Below are positions 5,470-6,130 of a DNA stretch of 6,130 nt, piece by piece (the stretch's first letter is position 1; each line of letters opens with the position of its first letter). Under the pieces are notes generated by a model. It searched no databases and was not told the DNA's origin. It was given only the letters and a program-made list of their open reading frames with translations. Origin of the DNA: Spirochaetae bacterium HGW-Spirochaetae-7 (lineage in GTDB: Bacteria; Spirochaetota; Spirochaetia; Treponematales; UBA12059); contig PGXR01000171.1 of the NCBI GenBank assembly GCA_002839245.1, forward strand, positions 1-6,130. Direction: 5' to 3'. Made by a program: the position numbers and the translations under genes.

Positions 5470-6130
5470 TTACTGGTCAAGGCGGAAGCGCTCGACGCGG
5501 GACAGAAGGCGCTCGGGAACCCTGCATCTGACTATCGTCGCTTCGCCGTCGTGCCCCTCGGACAACACCATCGCCTCCCGGTACAGAAGCGGCACGATGG
5601 CGTAATCGGCGGGCAGCACGCGCAGCGTCATCTCCGCCTCGTCGGCGGTCAAAGCGGCCTCTATCGCCGCTTTCAGCGCGGGGAGGCCCTCGCCGGTAGT
5701 CGCCGACACGAAGATCGAGCCTGGATGCCGTATCGCCATGAACTCGAGAGGCGTCCTGTCCTGCAGCCGGTCTATCTTGTTGTATACTATCAACGATTTG
5801 GCCGTGCCGGCCCCGATCTCGGCGAGCACCTTGCAGGTCGTCTCGTACTGAACGTCGAACTCCGGATCAGACGCGTCGACGATATGGACCAGCAGATCGG
5901 CGTCCGCCGCTTCCTCGAGCGTCGCCTTGAAGGCCTCTACGAGGCCATGGGGCAAGTTGCGTACGAAACCGACCGTGTCGGTCACCAGGACAGAACCGGA
6001 ACTGGTGTCGAGCCGCCTCGTCGTCGGATCGAGGGTCGCGAACAGCTTGTCGGCGGCCAGCACGTCGGCGCTCGTGGCGATCGCGTTGAGGATGGACGAC
6101 TTGCCCGCGTTCGTGTAGCCGACTATGGCC
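5470..6130 (-). CDS. hflX: GTPase HflX, C-terminal part (cut by right window edge)
   Basis: 219 complete codons plus one further base run from the right edge (first full codon at 6129) to TAA at 5472-5470. HflX is a ribosome-associated GTPase that binds the 50S subunit and helps split or rescue stalled ribosomes, notably after heat stress; cytoplasmic. The visible part starts at the G1 P-loop: GYTNAGKSS (partial residues 4-12). It continues with FATLDPTTRR, then DTVGF at 51-55 leading into the HflX signature VRNLPHGLVEAFKATLEEA, then NKID (G4, 117-120) and SAT (G5, 142-144). The C-terminal tail is a short alpha/beta domain. The N-terminal HflX domain and coiled-coil linker, normally about 200 residues, lie beyond the window. 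A GTG at 6063 is internal to the G domain and is not a start. The gene converges on the DUF5312-like gene with 28 bases between stops. Confidence 0.95.
   Translation of the reverse strand, partial: AIVGYTNAGKSSILNAIATSADVLAADKLFATLDPTTRRLDTSSGSVLVTDTVGFVRNLPHGLVEAFKATLEEAADADLLVHIVDASDPEFDVQYETTCKVLAEIGAGTAKSLIVYNKIDRLQDRTPLEFMAIRHPGSIFVSATTGEGLPALKAAIEAALTADEAEMTLRVLPADYAIVPLLYREAMVLSEGHDGEATIVRCRVPERLLSRVERFRLDQ

Noticed and set aside
4595..5605. A 336-codon plus-strand frame overlapping the DUF5312-like gene and the hflX end
   Set aside because: It is Arg/Gly-rich, starts inside another gene, runs through both hairpins and enters the antisense of hflX. This is typical of a shadow frame.
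6094..6118. Ser instead of the usual Thr after the GKS of the HflX P-loop
   Set aside because: GKSS is common among related GTPases such as Era-type proteins, and the Mg-coordinating Ser itself is retained.
1..6130. A defence island, mobile element, secondary-metabolite cluster or other new multi-gene system
   Set aside because: All genes are complete or edge-cut housekeeping-type or lineage-conserved genes, with no integrase, transposase, repeat array or toxin-antitoxin-like pair.

Overview
The window looks like ordinary chromosomal sequence from a GC-rich bacterium, most likely a spirochaete (Spirochaetales/Treponema-like). The lineage call is an inference. It rests mainly on the 527-residue protein at 3858-5441, which resembles a spirochaete-restricted family of unknown function (DUF5312, recalled from memory and not searched). 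The relaxed lipobox of the small lipoprotein at 460-1044 fits but does not prove this. Coding density is very high. No insertion sequence, integrase, tRNA, rRNA, CRISPR array or phage gene is visible.

Left part, minus strand (1-2885): a probable operon is read right to left as glmS (glucosamine-6-phosphate synthase, complete), a small unrecognised predicted lipoprotein, and a YfcC-family membrane transporter cut by the left edge. glmS and the lipoprotein gene share an ATGA stop/start overlap. The lipoprotein and transporter genes are separated by only 12 bases, and the transporter has a good ribosome binding site. glmS supplies glucosamine-6-phosphate for peptidoglycan and other amino-sugar polymers.

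Centre (2886-3087): a 202-base divergent intergenic region lies between glmS and the biotin ligase gene. It holds candidate back-to-back promoters whose -35 elements overlap, and a glmS leader of about 100 bases. This is the largest stretch without a gene; no gene-free region exceeds 300 bases.

Right part, plus strand (3088-5441): a biotin-protein ligase (BirA type without the N-terminal DNA-binding domain) is followed 14 bases later by the DUF5312-like gene, so the two are probably cotranscribed. The start codon of the second gene lies in the loop of a perfect 9-bp inverted repeat. Two adjacent hairpins mark the end of this unit.

Right edge, minus strand (5470-6130): the C-terminal two thirds or so of an HflX-family ribosome-associated GTPase converges on the plus-strand unit, with only 28 bases between the two stop codons.

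No clearly new multi-gene system was found. The points most worth a second look are the lineage-specific protein, the start-codon hairpin, the glmS-coupled lipoprotein and the regulatory layout of the divergent region.
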